Assembly: GCA_900541465.1 (NCBI GenBank)
Contig: UQJY01000003.1
Coordinates: forward strand, 32,529 to 96,528
Source: an uncultured Fusobacterium sp.
GTDB lineage: Bacteria > Fusobacteriota > Fusobacteriia > Fusobacteriales > Fusobacteriaceae
Length of the DNA: 64,000 nucleotides
Direction: 5' to 3'
Part shown: piece by piece, positions 7,363-17,449 of the stretch
Layout: every line of letters starts with the position of its first letter
Numbering within the stretch: position 1 is the first letter of the stretch
Notes under the pieces: generated by a model
Database searches by the model: none
Seen by the model: the letters and a program-made list of their open reading frames with translations, nothing else
Told to the model about the DNA's origin: nothing
Program-made: the position numbers and the translations under genes

Positions 7363-8064
7363 ATGGGAAGAAAAAGCAAAAATCTTAAATTAAAACCTGA
7401 GAATAAAGAAAGTATAAAAGATAATAAATTATATGAAAAAATTAATTTAGAAAAAAGCGGAAGAAAATCAAAAGAATTGATTATCAGAAATGTCATAAAA
7501 ATATATTTCAACTCTTTGGAAACAGAGTATAATTATTTTAAAGAAATTAAAGACAAATTGGAAAATTTTAAAATTATAGATTTAAAATTGGAAATAGAAA
7601 AAGCTCAAAGCAAAGGTGGCAAGTCTCCCTTAGAATTGCTTGAATATTCTGTTTTAAACAAAAATGAAAAAGAAGAAACTTGGATTGTTTTTGATAAAGA
7701 TGATTTTGAAATTGATAGTGTTATTACAAAAGCGAATAAATGTAACATAAAGCCGGCTTTTTCAAATCCGTGTTTTGAATTATGGTTTTTGAATCATTTT
7801 GACTATAGAGAAACTTTTTTATCCACAAAAGAATGTTTGAAGCTGACAAAAGAGAAATTTAAAAAAGAATTAAAGAAAGAATATGTAAAAAATGAAAAGT
7901 GGTTTAAAATTTTAGAAAAGAAAACAGAAACAGCTGTAAGAAATTCTAAAAAACAGCACAAAGAGATAGAGAAGAGTATTTTTTCTCCTAGCAGACAAAA
8001 TCCTTGTACTTTGATTTATATTTTAGTAGAAAAGTTATTAAAAGTTTTAAAATATGCAGATTAA
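7363..8064 (+). CDS. RloB family protein (TOPRIM-like effector)
   Basis: 233 residues. Family features are a conserved Glu in SLETEYNYF (Glu53), the acidic VFDKDDF (Asp111, Asp113, Asp114) and the diagnostic SNPCFELWFLNHF (134-146). The Glu plus DxD pattern fits a TOPRIM-like metal site. The N-terminal 40 residues are basic and low-complexity. It follows the ATPase by 8 bp and is the last gene before a terminator. RloA-RloB pairs are reported in restriction-modification loci, and AbiLi-AbiLii in lactococcal abortive infection has the same architecture as I recall it. Catalytic activity is inferred. Confidence 0.82.
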   Translation: MGRKSKNLKLKPENKESIKDNKLYEKINLEKSGRKSKELIIRNVIKIYFNSLETEYNYFKEIKDKLENFKIIDLKLEIEKAQSKGGKSPLELLEYSVLNKNEKEETWIVFDKDDFEIDSVITKANKCNIKPAFSNPCFELWFLNHFDYRETFLSTKECLKLTKEKFKKELKKEYVKNEKWFKILEKKTETAVRNSKKQHKEIEKSIFSPSRQNPCTLIYILVEKLLKVLKYAD

Positions 8065-8101
8065 TTTTTCAGAGAGACTTTCGAGTCTCTCTTTTTTGTA
8101 T
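8063..8101 (+). repeat. Terminator repeat, right copy
   Basis: The second copy of the porin-terminator unit (compare 5798-5835) starts two bases before the end of the RloB stop codon. It ends the cassette with the same hairpin AGAGAGAC...GTCTCTCT and T run. The copies are direct repeats about 2.27 kb apart. Confidence 0.85.
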
Positions 8102-8268
8102 ATAAAAAAATAAAATATAAAAAAATTTTTTAATTTCTGTGAATAAAAATGAAATAAAAATAAACGGCGGAGGAATTCAAAAACCAATAAAAAACTTTAA
8201 AAAAACATTGTTAAATGATATAATAATTTATAAAATAGATAAAGAATATAATGGGAGAATATTGAAAA

Positions 8269-8871
8269 ATGATACTTAAATGTTTTTTACTGGTTTTTAT
8301 AGGAGCAATGATTGGGTGGATAACAAATTTTATTGCTATAAAAATGCTTTTCAGACCATACAAAGAAGTTAATTTAATATTTTTTAAGATACAGGGATTA
8401 CTTCCAAAAAGAAGAAATGAAATAGGAAACAGCATTGCAGAAGTTGTAAACAATGAACTTGTATCTGTAAAAGATATAATTTCAAAAATATCACCGGAAG
8501 ATATAGAAGAAAATATTGGTTTAATTGTAGACAGAATACTTGAGTCAAGGCTGAAAGAGGAGATTGTGAAAAATTTTCCGATGGCAGCATTTTTTTTGAG
8601 CGACTCTATGCTTGAAAAAATAAAACATATTATAAAGCAGAGCATTTTAGACCACAAAGAAGAGATGATAAATGTTTTTGCAGAATATCTTGAAAACAAG
8701 GTTGATATAAAAAGTATAATTGTTGAAAAGGTAAACGGTTTTTCACTTGAAAAGATAGAAGAGATTATAATAACTCTTGCCAAAAAAGAACTTAAACATA
8801 TTGAATATATAGGAGCAGTTTTGGGAGGAATAATCGGTCTTGTTCAGTTTGCCGTTGTGACATTTATTTAA
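8269..8871 (+). CDS. DUF445 family membrane protein
   Basis: 200 residues. It begins with a membrane segment containing [20 protein letters not shown], the signature of DUF445 proteins (YheB/YjiN type), and ends with a second segment [19 protein letters not shown]. The amphipathic middle of about 150 residues is helical. Topology suggests a membrane-anchored hairpin with a soluble domain. Function unknown. It is the first gene of the long housekeeping run, preceded by a TATAAT near 8220 with no clear -35. Confidence 0.8.
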   Translation: MILKCFLLVFIGAMIGWITNFIAIKMLFRPYKEVNLIFFKIQGLLPKRRNEIGNSIAEVVNNELVSVKDIISKISPEDIEENIGLIVDRILESRLKEEIVKNFPMAAFFLSDSMLEKIKHIIKQSILDHKEEMINVFAEYLENKVDIKSIIVEKVNGFSLEKIEEIIITLAKKELKHIEYIGAVLGGIIGLVQFAVVTFI

Positions 8872-8888
8872 AGGAGCAGAGATTTTTA

Positions 8889-9878
8889 ATGGACAGAATA
8901 GTTACAGATAAAGAGCTTGCAAATGAAATAGACTCACAAAAAAGTTTAAGGCCGAAAAGATTTTCAGAATATATTGGTCAGACAAATTTAAAAGAAAAAA
9001 TGGGGATATTTATAGAAGCTGCAAAAAGAAGAGGGGGATGTATTGACCACACTCTTTTATACGGGCCTCCAGGGCTTGGAAAAACAACTCTTGCAGGAGT
9101 AATTGCAAATGAAATGAATGTAAATTTAAAAATTACATCAGGTCCTGTTCTTGATAAAGCGGGAGATTTAGCTGCAATTTTAACTTCTCTTGAAGAAAAT
9201 GATATTCTTTTTATAGATGAGATACACAGGCTTAATACTTCTGTTGAAGAAATTCTTTATCCTGCAATGGAAGACGGGGAACTTGATATAATAATTGGAA
9301 AAGGTCCGGCTGCAAGGTCAATAAGAATAGAACTTCCTCACTTTACACTTATAGGAGCAACAACAAGAGCGGGGCTTTTAAGTTCTCCCTTAAGAGACAG
9401 ATTTGGTGTAAGCCACAGAATGGAATATTATACAGAAGAAGAATTGGTTCAGATTCTTGTAAGAGGTGCAAAAGTTTTAGGAGTTGAAATTGAAAAAGAG
9501 GGTGCTGTGGAAATTGCAAGAAGAAGCAGAGGAACTCCGAGAATAGCCAACCGTTTTTTAAAAAGAGTAAGAGATTATTCTGAAATAAAAGGAAACGGAA
9601 TAATTACAAAAAGAATAGCAGGAGAGGCTTTAAGACTTTTAGGAGTTGACGATGAAGGTCTTGACGAGCTTGACAGAAATATAATTTTCTCCATAATGAA
9701 AAATTACGGAGGAGGACCTGTTGGAATAGAAACTTTATCACTTCTTTTGGGAGAAGATAAAAGAACAATAGAAGAAGTTTATGAACCTTATTTGGTTAAA
9801 ACGGGATATATAAAAAGAACTCCAAGAGGGAGAATGGTAACCAATAAAGCGAAGGAACATTTTGAAATTAAGGAGTAA
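8889..9878 (+). CDS. ruvB: Holliday junction branch migration helicase RuvB
   Basis: 329 residues, full family length. Walker [10 protein letters not shown] at about 59-67, Walker [12 protein letters not shown] near 104-114, sensor 1 GATTRAG, arginine finger region SSPLRDRFG, and a C-terminal winged helix ending in TPRGRMVT. With RuvA it drives branch migration of Holliday junctions; ruvA is not in this window. It lies 17 bp after the DUF445 gene and 3 bp before the Rrf2 gene. Confidence 0.97.
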   Translation: MDRIVTDKELANEIDSQKSLRPKRFSEYIGQTNLKEKMGIFIEAAKRRGGCIDHTLLYGPPGLGKTTLAGVIANEMNVNLKITSGPVLDKAGDLAAILTSLEENDILFIDEIHRLNTSVEEILYPAMEDGELDIIIGKGPAARSIRIELPHFTLIGATTRAGLLSSPLRDRFGVSHRMEYYTEEELVQILVRGAKVLGVEIEKEGAVEIARRSRGTPRIANRFLKRVRDYSEIKGNGIITKRIAGEALRLLGVDDEGLDELDRNIIFSIMKNYGGGPVGIETLSLLLGEDKRTIEEVYEPYLVKTGYIKRTPRGRMVTNKAKEHFEIKE

Positions 9879-9881
9879 GAT

Positions 9882-10304
9882 ATGAAAATAAGCACAAAAG
9901 TAAGATATGGATTGAAAGCACTTGTTTATATAGCAGAAGAAAGCTCTAAGGGAAGACTTGTGAGAATAAAAGAGATTTCTGAAAAAGAAGACATATCAGT
10001 TCAGTATCTTGAACAAATACTTTACAAATTAAAAAATGAAAATATTATTGAGGGAAAAAGAGGACCAAACGGGGGATACAGACTTATGGGCGAGCCTGAA
10101 AAAGTTACTCTTTACAAACTTTATAAAATTCTTGATGATGACACAAAAGTTATAAACTGTAATGAAAATGTAAAAGAAACAAAAGACTGTACAGAGGACA
10201 GCTGCAATAACAGCTGTATCTGGAGAAAACTTGACAGTGCAATGAAAGAAATTTTAAAAAGTACAACTCTTGCAGAACTTATAAAAAACAGAGATATGAT
10301 ATAG
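9882..10304 (+). CDS. Rrf2 family transcriptional regulator
   Basis: 140 residues. Residues 1-70 are the Rrf2 winged HTH (MKISTKVRYGLKAL, ISVQYLEQILYKLKN, GPNGGYRL). Cysteines at 93, 103, 108 and 112 fall where IscR binds its Fe-S cluster (three Cys in that region), so a redox- or iron-sulfur-sensing role is likely. There is an extra fourth Cys, and spacing differs from IscR. No isc/suf genes are adjacent. It sits 3 bp after ruvB and 9 bp before rsmE. Confidence 0.85.
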   Translation: MKISTKVRYGLKALVYIAEESSKGRLVRIKEISEKEDISVQYLEQILYKLKNENIIEGKRGPNGGYRLMGEPEKVTLYKLYKILDDDTKVINCNENVKETKDCTEDSCNNSCIWRKLDSAMKEILKSTTLAELIKNRDMI

Positions 10305-10313
10305 GAGTTTATT

Positions 10314-11030
10314 GTGATAAGTGTTATAATAGAGAGTAAAAATATTCATCTTGATAAAATTATAATAGATGATAAAAACGATGTAAACCATCTTAAAAAT
10401 TCTTTCAGAGTGAAAGAGGGAGAAACAGTAAGAGCTGTTGACGGGGAAAATGAATATATATGTAAAGTCCTTGCTGTTGAAAAAAAAGAAATCACTCTTG
10501 AAATTCTTGAAACAAGAAAAGATGAATCAGTAAGAAATACTGAGGTGACAGCCGGGCTTAGCATTATAAAAAATGATAAGATGGAACTTGCAATTCAAAA
10601 ACTTACAGAGATAGGTATTGATAAAATAATTCCTCTTGAAACAAAAAGAACAATAGTAAAACTTTCTGAAAAAAAAGATAAGTGGGATGTAATTGTAAAA
10701 GAGGCAACAAAACAGTGCCAGAGAGTAAGACTTCTTGAAATAGAAAATATAAAAAAATTAAAAGATGTGGATTATTCACAGTATGATTTGGTAATTGTTC
10801 CTTATGAATGTGAGGAAGAGTACAGTTTAAAAAATCTTTTGAAAGGATTAGAGACTGTGCCTAAGAAAGTTCTATACTTAATAGGGGCTGAAGGGGGCTT
10901 TGACATAAGCGAGATAGAGTATCTGAAATCAATGGAAAATGTAAGAATTGTTACATTGGGGAAAAATATATTGAGGGCAGAGACAGCTTCTATCGTAGTA
11001 GGAGGAATATTAATAAATGAGTTTCAATAA
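10314..11030 (+). CDS. rsmE: 16S rRNA (uracil-1498-N3)-methyltransferase RsmE
   Basis: 238 residues from a GTG start with AGGAG 7 bp upstream. An N-terminal PUA-like domain (HLKNSFRVKEGETVRAVDG) precedes a SPOUT fold with the knot motifs LIGAEGGFDISE and TLGKNILRAETASIV. It methylates U1498 of 16S rRNA. It overlaps mtaB by 14 bp. Confidence 0.93.
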   Translation: MISVIIESKNIHLDKIIIDDKNDVNHLKNSFRVKEGETVRAVDGENEYICKVLAVEKKEITLEILETRKDESVRNTEVTAGLSIIKNDKMELAIQKLTEIGIDKIIPLETKRTIVKLSEKKDKWDVIVKEATKQCQRVRLLEIENIKKLKDVDYSQYDLVIVPYECEEEYSLKNLLKGLETVPKKVLYLIGAEGGFDISEIEYLKSMENVRIVTLGKNILRAETASIVVGGILINEFQ

Positions 11031-12339
11031 AAAAGTGGCGTTTTATACTTTAGGCTGCAAAGTAAATCAATATGAAACTGAAAGCCTGAAAAATAAACTG
11101 ATAAAACTTGGATATGAAGAAGTGCCTTTTGAAGAGGGGGCAGATTTTTATGTTGTAAATTCGTGTACAGTTACATCAGTTGCAGACAGAAAAACAAGAA
11201 ATATTTTAAGAAGAGCTAAAAAAGCCAATGAAAATGGAAAAGTTATTGTTACAGGGTGTTATGCTCAGACAAATGGAAAAGAACTTCTTGAAATAGATGA
11301 AGTTGATTATGTTGTAGGAAACAGCAACAAAACAGGTGTTGTTGATTTGATAGAAAGTTTAGAGGGGAAATCTTCTTCCTCTCATCTTGTGCTTAATGAT
11401 ATTTTCAAAGAAGATAAATATGAAGAATTTGAATTTTCAACATTCAGAGAGATGTCGAGAGCATATATAAAAATTCAAGATGGATGCAATAATTTCTGTT
11501 CATACTGCAAAATTCCTTTTGGACGTGGAAAGAGCAGATCAAGAAAATTGGAAAATATAATTGAAGAAGCGGAAAAACTTTCTAAAGAAGGATTTAAAGA
11601 GATAATTCTTATAGGAATAAATCTTGGAGCATACGGAGAAGATTTTGAAGAAAAAATAAGTTTTGAAGATCTTCTTGAAGAGATTGTAAAAGTGGAAGGA
11701 ATAACAAGAATAAGAATAGGTTCTATGTATCTTGATAAGATAAGCGACAGATTTATAAATATAATGAAAGAGAATAAAAAAATAATGCCTCATCTTCACA
11801 TTTCTCTTCAGTCATGCAGTGATGAAGTTCTTAAGGGAATGAGAAGAAAATACGGAACAGATTTAATTGTTGAAAGACTTTCAAAACTTAGAGAAAATGT
11901 TGAAAATATAGAATATACTGCTGATGTTATTGTAGGATTTCCCGGAGAAACAGAAAAAATGTATGAGGACAGCAAAAAACTTATACAGAAAATAGGATTT
12001 TCAACTCTTCATGTTTTTCCTTATTCAGAAAGAGAAAATACTCTGGCAGCAACACTTCCAAATAAAGTAGCTCCTGCTGAAAAGAAAAGAAGAGCCGGAG
12101 ACCTTGAGCAGTCAGAAAAAGAAAGCGGTATAAAAGTAAGAGAAAAATATATTGGAAAAACTTTAAATGTTTTGGTTGAAGAGAAAAAAGGAAACTGGTA
12201 TTACGGATACAGTGAAAATTATCTGAGAGTAAAAATTTTAGATAAAAATAATTTAGTTTTAAATACAAATGATGAAGTGAAAGTAAAAATCACTGGACTT
12301 GAAAAGGAGTTGTTGAAAGGTGAAGTTGAACAGAAATAA
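11017..12339 (+). CDS. mtaB: tRNA t6A37 methylthiotransferase MtaB
   Basis: 440 residues with all methylthiotransferase parts. The N-terminal UPF0004 domain has Cys14, Cys50 and Cys81 for one Fe-S cluster. The radical SAM motif CxxxCxxC is at 158, 162 and 165 (DGCNNFCSYCKIP). A C-terminal TRAM domain ends the protein. MtaB converts t6A to ms2t6A in tRNA. It overlaps rsmE at its start and the LytR_C gene at its end (20 bp), indicating tight translational coupling. Confidence 0.95.
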   Translation: MSFNKKVAFYTLGCKVNQYETESLKNKLIKLGYEEVPFEEGADFYVVNSCTVTSVADRKTRNILRRAKKANENGKVIVTGCYAQTNGKELLEIDEVDYVVGNSNKTGVVDLIESLEGKSSSSHLVLNDIFKEDKYEEFEFSTFREMSRAYIKIQDGCNNFCSYCKIPFGRGKSRSRKLENIIEEAEKLSKEGFKEIILIGINLGAYGEDFEEKISFEDLLEEIVKVEGITRIRIGSMYLDKISDRFINIMKENKKIMPHLHISLQSCSDEVLKGMRRKYGTDLIVERLSKLRENVENIEYTADVIVGFPGETEKMYEDSKKLIQKIGFSTLHVFPYSERENTLAATLPNKVAPAEKKRRAGDLEQSEKESGIKVREKYIGKTLNVLVEEKKGNWYYGYSENYLRVKILDKNNLVLNTNDEVKVKITGLEKELLKGEVEQK

Positions 12340-13309
12340 GTCATCAAACCCAAGAGTAAAATATGTACTTGGAGGCTTTGTCGTTTTAGTTGTGCTTATA
12401 GGAACTTTGATTTACAATCTTATCAGCGGGAATAAAGATATAAAAGAGTGGGACAGATATATGATAATTGGAAAGGATAATATATTTGTAGTTTATGAAG
12501 ATAAACTTGCAATAAAAATTCCTTTTGATATTCAGGTTGATAAGGATATAAGTTTCAGAGATTTAATAAAAGTAAAAAATTATGAAGAAGTTTTAAACAG
12601 AGTAAACGGGGTTCTTCCTGAAAAAGTTGAAAAATTTAAAGTTATAAAATATGGTGAAGTTGATATAAATGTAAAAAATGCAAGAAATATTCCTGAAGTT
12701 ATGATAAATGACAGAAGACATATTTTAACATCAAACATGGAATCAATGTTTAACGACCTTTTAAGAGAAAAAAATGTAAAAAATATAGCCAATGAAAATA
12801 TAATAGTTGATATATTAAATGCCAACGGAAGAGCAGGGCATGCAAGAAGAACAGGTGAAAAACTTCACAAAGAACTTGGTGTAAAATTTAATGCTGCAAA
12901 CTATGAAACAAACGGTGAGCAGAGTTATGTAATAATAAATGACCTGCCGAAAGAAAAAGTTGAAGAACTTGTAATGATTATTGGTGAAAAATATTTTAAA
13001 ATAAAAGAAGATGCAACAATTCCAACTTTAGCAAATGTAGTTTTTGTTCTTGGAAAAGAAGAGGGAAAAATATTTAATGTTGAAGTGGTAGGAGACAGTG
13101 CAACAGCAGGACTTTATGCTGATAACTTAAGAAAAGACGGATACAATAATGTAACGCAGAAAAAAGAAACTGTAAAAGGTACTGATACTCTTATAAATTA
13201 TAATAAGGAAGATTATTATATTGCATATAAAATTGGTAAGAAACTTGGAATTGACAAATTTGTGGAAAAAGATGACCTTAATAATAAAATTATGGTAGTG
13301 GTTGAGTAA
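12320..13309 (+). CDS. Membrane-anchored LytR C-terminal (LytR_C) domain protein
   Basis: 329 residues from GTG at 12320, with the ribosome site GGAG in the end of mtaB. A short basic N terminus is followed by one membrane segment (YVLGGFVVLVVLIGTLIYNLI, about 15-35). A LytR_C-like region is near 155-210 (VDILNANGRAGHARRTGEKL), and a second similar copy follows toward the C terminus (FNVEVVGDSATAGLYADNLRK). LytR_C domains are often found with cell-envelope enzymes. No LytR catalytic domain is present. It precedes MreD-like and PBP2 genes, suggesting a cell-wall role. Confidence 0.75.
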   Translation: MKLNRNKSSNPRVKYVLGGFVVLVVLIGTLIYNLISGNKDIKEWDRYMIIGKDNIFVVYEDKLAIKIPFDIQVDKDISFRDLIKVKNYEEVLNRVNGVLPEKVEKFKVIKYGEVDINVKNARNIPEVMINDRRHILTSNMESMFNDLLREKNVKNIANENIIVDILNANGRAGHARRTGEKLHKELGVKFNAANYETNGEQSYVIINDLPKEKVEELVMIIGEKYFKIKEDATIPTLANVVFVLGKEEGKIFNVEVVGDSATAGLYADNLRKDGYNNVTQKKETVKGTDTLINYNKEDYYIAYKIGKKLGIDKFVEKDDLNNKIMVVVE

Positions 13310-13343
13310 TAAAACTTTTAAACAATGAGCAGAGGAAAAAGAA

Positions 13344-13763
13344 ATGTTGGATATAATTTACTTGATTTTAATTTTTATAGTGGGAAGTATTTCCATACAA
13401 ATATCAAACGGAATATTTATTATGCCCTATTTATTATATCTGACAAATCTTCAGACAAAAAAATCAATAGTGCTTACAGCTGTTATGGGTATTTTGTATG
13501 CACTTCAGACAGATAAAGTTATTGAAATACTTTTTTTCTTTGCTTTGTTTTATATAATATTTTATCAGATATTAAAATATCTGAAATATACTTATATGAA
13601 TGTGGTTATATTTTCTCTTGCAGAGCAGATTTTGTGGGCAGTTGTTTTTGAAAAAGGACTTGATTATATTGGAATCTTTATTCCTTTTGTCTTCTACAAT
13701 TTATTTAATCTGCTTTTTATGAAATTTTATAAGAAAACAAAAGCAGGTGCAGTGAAACAATGA
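13344..13763 (+). CDS. MreD-like rod-shape-determining membrane protein
   Basis: 139 residues, almost entirely hydrophobic, about four or five membrane segments. It starts at ATG 13344 after AGAGG and overlaps the PBP2 start by 4 bp (ATGA). Position immediately before PBP2 matches mreD in elongasome operons and the size fits. Sequence motifs of MreD are weak, and mreB/mreC are not here, so the call rests mainly on context. Confidence 0.6.
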   Translation: MLDIIYLILIFIVGSISIQISNGIFIMPYLLYLTNLQTKKSIVLTAVMGILYALQTDKVIEILFFFALFYIIFYQILKYLKYTYMNVVIFSLAEQILWAVVFEKGLDYIGIFIPFVFYNLFNLLFMKFYKKTKAGAVKQ

Positions 13764-15562
13764 GAATGAAAGATTTAAAAAGCAGGAGAGTAAAAAACGT
13801 AAGGCTTGGAGAAACGAACTCTGACAGATGTTTTTTTGTAAAAATCGGGATAATCGGCGTATTTTTTCTTCTTGTTGTAAGAATGGGATATCTTCAAATT
13901 TATAAAGGGGAAGAATATAAATATAAAGCTGAAAACAACCGTGTAAAATTTGTAAGAGTTGATGCACTGAGAGGAAATATTGTTGATGTAAACGGCGAGA
14001 TTGTAGCCACAAACAAAATAGGTTACAGACTTAATTATCTTAATGAAAGAAAATATGATGAAAAAATCCTGAAAGAACTGAGTGAAATCACAGGGAGAAG
14101 CCAAGAGTATATTGAAAAAAGAATAAAATATGGGGAAATTTCCATGTATACAAGAGAAAATACTATAATGGAAGATTTGGAAGAAGAGACAGCTCATAAA
14201 ATTCTTGAAAGAAAAAACGAATTTCCTTATCTTAGTGTGGAAACATATTTTAAAAGAAAATATATCGAAGATGAAACGGCTTCCCATGTAATAGGATATG
14301 TAAAAAAGATTTCTAACAAAGAATATGAAACTTTAAAAGATGAAGGATATGATGACAGAGATGTAATCGGTAAAGAGGGAATTGAAAAAGAATATGACAA
14401 GGTTCTTCGTGGAGAAAAAGGATTTGAATATTTTGAAGTAAATGCAAGGTCTATCGTACAGAAAGTTATAAAAAATAAACCCTCTGTTAAAGGAAAAGAT
14501 GTTCACCTGACAATAGATATGAGGCTGCAGAGATATGTGGAAAATGTTTTTAAAGAGAGAAATCTTGTAGGAAGCATGATTGCCATAAATCCAAAAGATG
14601 GAAAAGTTATTACTATGGTAAGTTATCCTACTTATCCTCTTAATACATTTAGTTCTACAATCCCTTCTGATTTGTGGAATGAAATCCTTTACGATAAAAG
14701 AAAACCTCTTACTAATAAATCAATTTCTGGGGAATATCCACCAGGATCTGTATTTAAACCTTTTGTAGCTTTTTCATTTTTAGAAGCCGGGCTTAACCCA
14801 AAAGAAAAATTTTATGATGACGGAGCATATAGAATAGGTGAATGGCAGTGGAGATCTTGGAAGAGAACAGGACACGGTTATGTTGATTTAAGAAAAGCAA
14901 TAATTGAATCTGCCAATGTATATTTTTACAGAGCAGCTCATGAATACGGCTCATCTGTAATTACAAAAAATGTTAAAAATTTTGGATTTGGAAAACAGAC
15001 AGGGATAGATATTCCCGGAGAAAAAAGCGGACTTGTTCCTTCTCCTGAATGGAAGAAAAAAAGATTTAAAGAAGGCTGGTATACAGGAGATACGATTATC
15101 TTTGCAATCGGGCAGGGATATATGACAGCAACACCTCTTCAAGTGGCACAGGCTTATTCTGTTTTAGCTAACGGAGGATATGCTTACAGACCGAGGCTTG
15201 TTGATTATATAAGCAATGGTGAAATTAAAGAAGAAACTGAAAAAGTAAAAAGTATAGAGGTAAAATATCCTTCTTCATATTACAAAATGATGAAAGATGC
15301 AATGATAGGTGTTGTGGAAGAGAAAAATGGAACGGGAAAAATACTGAGAACCGAAGGTTTAAAAATAGCTGCAAAAAGCGGATCGGCACAGAATTCGCAG
15401 TTTAAAGAAACCCATGCATGGGTTGCCGGATATTTTCCGGCTGATAATCCTGAAATAGTTTTTGTGGTGCTTCTTCAAGGAGCAGGAAGCGGAGGAGCAG
15501 TTGCCGGAAGTGTGGCTAAAGCGTTTATTGATGAGTATTTGTCCCTATATGGAAAAAAATAA
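13760..15562 (+). CDS. mrdA: Penicillin-binding protein 2 (peptidoglycan D,D-transpeptidase)
   Basis: 600 residues. One N-terminal membrane anchor (about 29-45) precedes the PBP dimerisation domain and the transpeptidase. The active-site triad is visible as SVFK (about 329-332, in GEYPPGSVFKPF), SAN (near 385) and KSG (near 538, in AAKSGSAQ). It crosslinks peptidoglycan during lateral wall growth, with RodA and MreCD as partners. It is overlapped by the MreD-like gene, supporting PBP2 rather than a division PBP3. Confidence 0.93.
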   Translation: MRMKDLKSRRVKNVRLGETNSDRCFFVKIGIIGVFFLLVVRMGYLQIYKGEEYKYKAENNRVKFVRVDALRGNIVDVNGEIVATNKIGYRLNYLNERKYDEKILKELSEITGRSQEYIEKRIKYGEISMYTRENTIMEDLEEETAHKILERKNEFPYLSVETYFKRKYIEDETASHVIGYVKKISNKEYETLKDEGYDDRDVIGKEGIEKEYDKVLRGEKGFEYFEVNARSIVQKVIKNKPSVKGKDVHLTIDMRLQRYVENVFKERNLVGSMIAINPKDGKVITMVSYPTYPLNTFSSTIPSDLWNEILYDKRKPLTNKSISGEYPPGSVFKPFVAFSFLEAGLNPKEKFYDDGAYRIGEWQWRSWKRTGHGYVDLRKAIIESANVYFYRAAHEYGSSVITKNVKNFGFGKQTGIDIPGEKSGLVPSPEWKKKRFKEGWYTGDTIIFAIGQGYMTATPLQVAQAYSVLANGGYAYRPRLVDYISNGEIKEETEKVKSIEVKYPSSYYKMMKDAMIGVVEEKNGTGKILRTEGLKIAAKSGSAQNSQFKETHAWVAGYFPADNPEIVFVVLLQGAGSGGAVAGSVAKAFIDEYLSLYGKK

Positions 15563-15583
15563 ATTTACGAAGCAGGGAGCAAA

Positions 15584-17398
15584 ATGGAAAAAGAAAAAAC
15601 AGTAAAAAGACAACAGAAAATAAGAAAAACAAAAAATTCAGAAAGCAGAGAGAAAGTTCAGCAGCTTTCTGAACAAAGTCAGATAAAAAATATAAAAGAT
15701 GTTAAAGAAATAAAAGAATCAAAAGAGTCTAAAGAAGAAAAAATGTATGTAATCCCTCTTGGAGGACTTGATGAAGTAGGAAAAAATATGAATCTTGTTC
15801 AATACAGAGACGAGATAATAATAATTGACTGCGGAGTTGGATTTCCAGGAGAGGGGCTTCTTGGAATAGATTTAGTTATTCCTGATTTTTCTTATGTAGA
15901 AAATAATAAAAATAAAATAAAAGGACTTTTTGTCACTCACGGACATGAAGACCACATAGGTTCAATACCATATCTTTATCAAAAAATAGATAAAGAGGTA
16001 TCAATATTTTCAGGAAAACTTACTCTTGCTCTTATTGAAGGAAAATTTGAAAATTTAAAAATGAGAGATCTTCCAAAAATGAGAGAGGTAAAAAATCGTT
16101 CAAAAGTAAAAGTCGGGAAATATTTTAATGTTGAATTTATAAGAGTGACACACTCAATAGCAGATTCTTATGCAGTGCTTGTAACAACTCCTGCAGGAAC
16201 AGCTCTTTTCACAGGAGATTTTAAAATAGATTTAACTCCTGTTGACGGACTTGGAACTGACCTTGCAAGACTTGGTCAGATTGGAGAAAAAGGTGTAGAT
16301 CTTCTTCTTGCAGATTCAACAAACTCTGAAGTAGAAGGATATACCCCATCAGAAAGAACAGTAGGAGCAGCATTTCAGCTTGAGTTTGCAAAAGCAAAAG
16401 GAAGAATAATTGTAGCAGCTTTTGCTTCACATATTCACAGACTTCAGCAGATTGTAACAATAGCAGAATCATATGGCAGAAAAATTGCAATAGATGGAAG
16501 AAGTCTTGTGAAAGTTTTTGAAGTTGCTCAGAAAATGGGATATTTAAAAATTAAAAAAGATACAATGATAGCTCTTTCAGATGTAGAAAATGAAAAGGAC
16601 AATAAAGTTGTAATCCTTTGCACGGGAACACAAGGAGAGCCGATGGCATCTCTTTCAAGAATTGCTCAAAACATACATAAACACACAAAAATTAAAGAAG
16701 GTGATACTGTAATTATTTCAGCAACTCCAATTCCCGGAAATGAAAAAGCAGTTTCAAAAAATATAAACAATCTTTTAAAATATGATGCAGAAGTTATATT
16801 TAAAAAAGTTGCAGGAATTCATGTATCAGGACATGCCAGCAAAAAAGAACAGGAGCTTATGCTGAATCTTATTAAGCCGAAATATTTTATGCCTGTCCAT
16901 GGTGAATATAAAATGCTTAAGGCACATATAGAAACAGCAATAGCTACAGGAGTTCCAAAAGCAAATACACTTCTTGGGCTTAATGGAAGCAAAATAGAGA
17001 TTACAAAAAGCGGAGTAAAAATAAAAGGAAAAGTAAGTGCAGGAGCAACATTTATAGACGGACTTGGTGTGGGAGATATAGGACAGACAGTTTTAAGAGA
17101 CAGACAGCAGCTTTCACAGGACGGAGTAATAATTGTAGTATTTACTTTAAATAAAGAAACTGGTAAAATAATTGCCGGACCTGAAATAGTTACAAGAGGA
17201 TTTACATACTCAAAAGATTCTGATGAATTAATTCAAGGAACAGTTGAACATATAAATGAAAAACTTGCAAAACTTGAGGATACAAAAATAAAAGACTGGC
17301 AGCCTATAAAAAATCTTACAAAAGAGGCTGTGGCAAAATTTGTGTATAACAAAACTAAGAGAAATCCTGTAATTCTTCCAATAGTGATGGAAGTTTAA
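15584..17398 (+). CDS. rnj: Ribonuclease J
   Basis: 604 residues: about 50 residues of Lys/Glu/Ser-rich N-terminal extension, then the RNase J core of roughly 550. The metallo-beta-lactamase motif HGHEDHIGS is near 119-127, followed by THSIADS, TGDFKID and the beta-CASP domain (IHRLQQI, HVSGHAS, MPVHGEYKM). It is an endo- and 5'-3' exonuclease for mRNA decay and rRNA processing. The basic extension is unusual in length and may contact RNA or partners. It lies 21 bp after PBP2. Confidence 0.94.
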   Translation: MEKEKTVKRQQKIRKTKNSESREKVQQLSEQSQIKNIKDVKEIKESKESKEEKMYVIPLGGLDEVGKNMNLVQYRDEIIIIDCGVGFPGEGLLGIDLVIPDFSYVENNKNKIKGLFVTHGHEDHIGSIPYLYQKIDKEVSIFSGKLTLALIEGKFENLKMRDLPKMREVKNRSKVKVGKYFNVEFIRVTHSIADSYAVLVTTPAGTALFTGDFKIDLTPVDGLGTDLARLGQIGEKGVDLLLADSTNSEVEGYTPSERTVGAAFQLEFAKAKGRIIVAAFASHIHRLQQIVTIAESYGRKIAIDGRSLVKVFEVAQKMGYLKIKKDTMIALSDVENEKDNKVVILCTGTQGEPMASLSRIAQNIHKHTKIKEGDTVIISATPIPGNEKAVSKNINNLLKYDAEVIFKKVAGIHVSGHASKKEQELMLNLIKPKYFMPVHGEYKMLKAHIETAIATGVPKANTLLGLNGSKIEITKSGVKIKGKVSAGATFIDGLGVGDIGQTVLRDRQQLSQDGVIIVVFTLNKETGKIIAGPEIVTRGFTYSKDSDELIQGTVEHINEKLAKLEDTKIKDWQPIKNLTKEAVAKFVYNKTKRNPVILPIVMEV

Positions 17399-17449
17399 TA
17401 AAAAGTAAAAAATTGGAATATTATAAATAGAAGAAAAAGAGGAGAAAAA

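Noticed and set aside
8211..8783. 190-codon minus-strand frame opposite DUF445
   Set aside because: Antisense of a gene with clear family motifs; Ser/Ile/Phe-rich low complexity, no ribosome site.
13775..14287. 170-codon frame opposite PBP2
   Set aside because: Antisense shadow of a well-supported transpeptidase.
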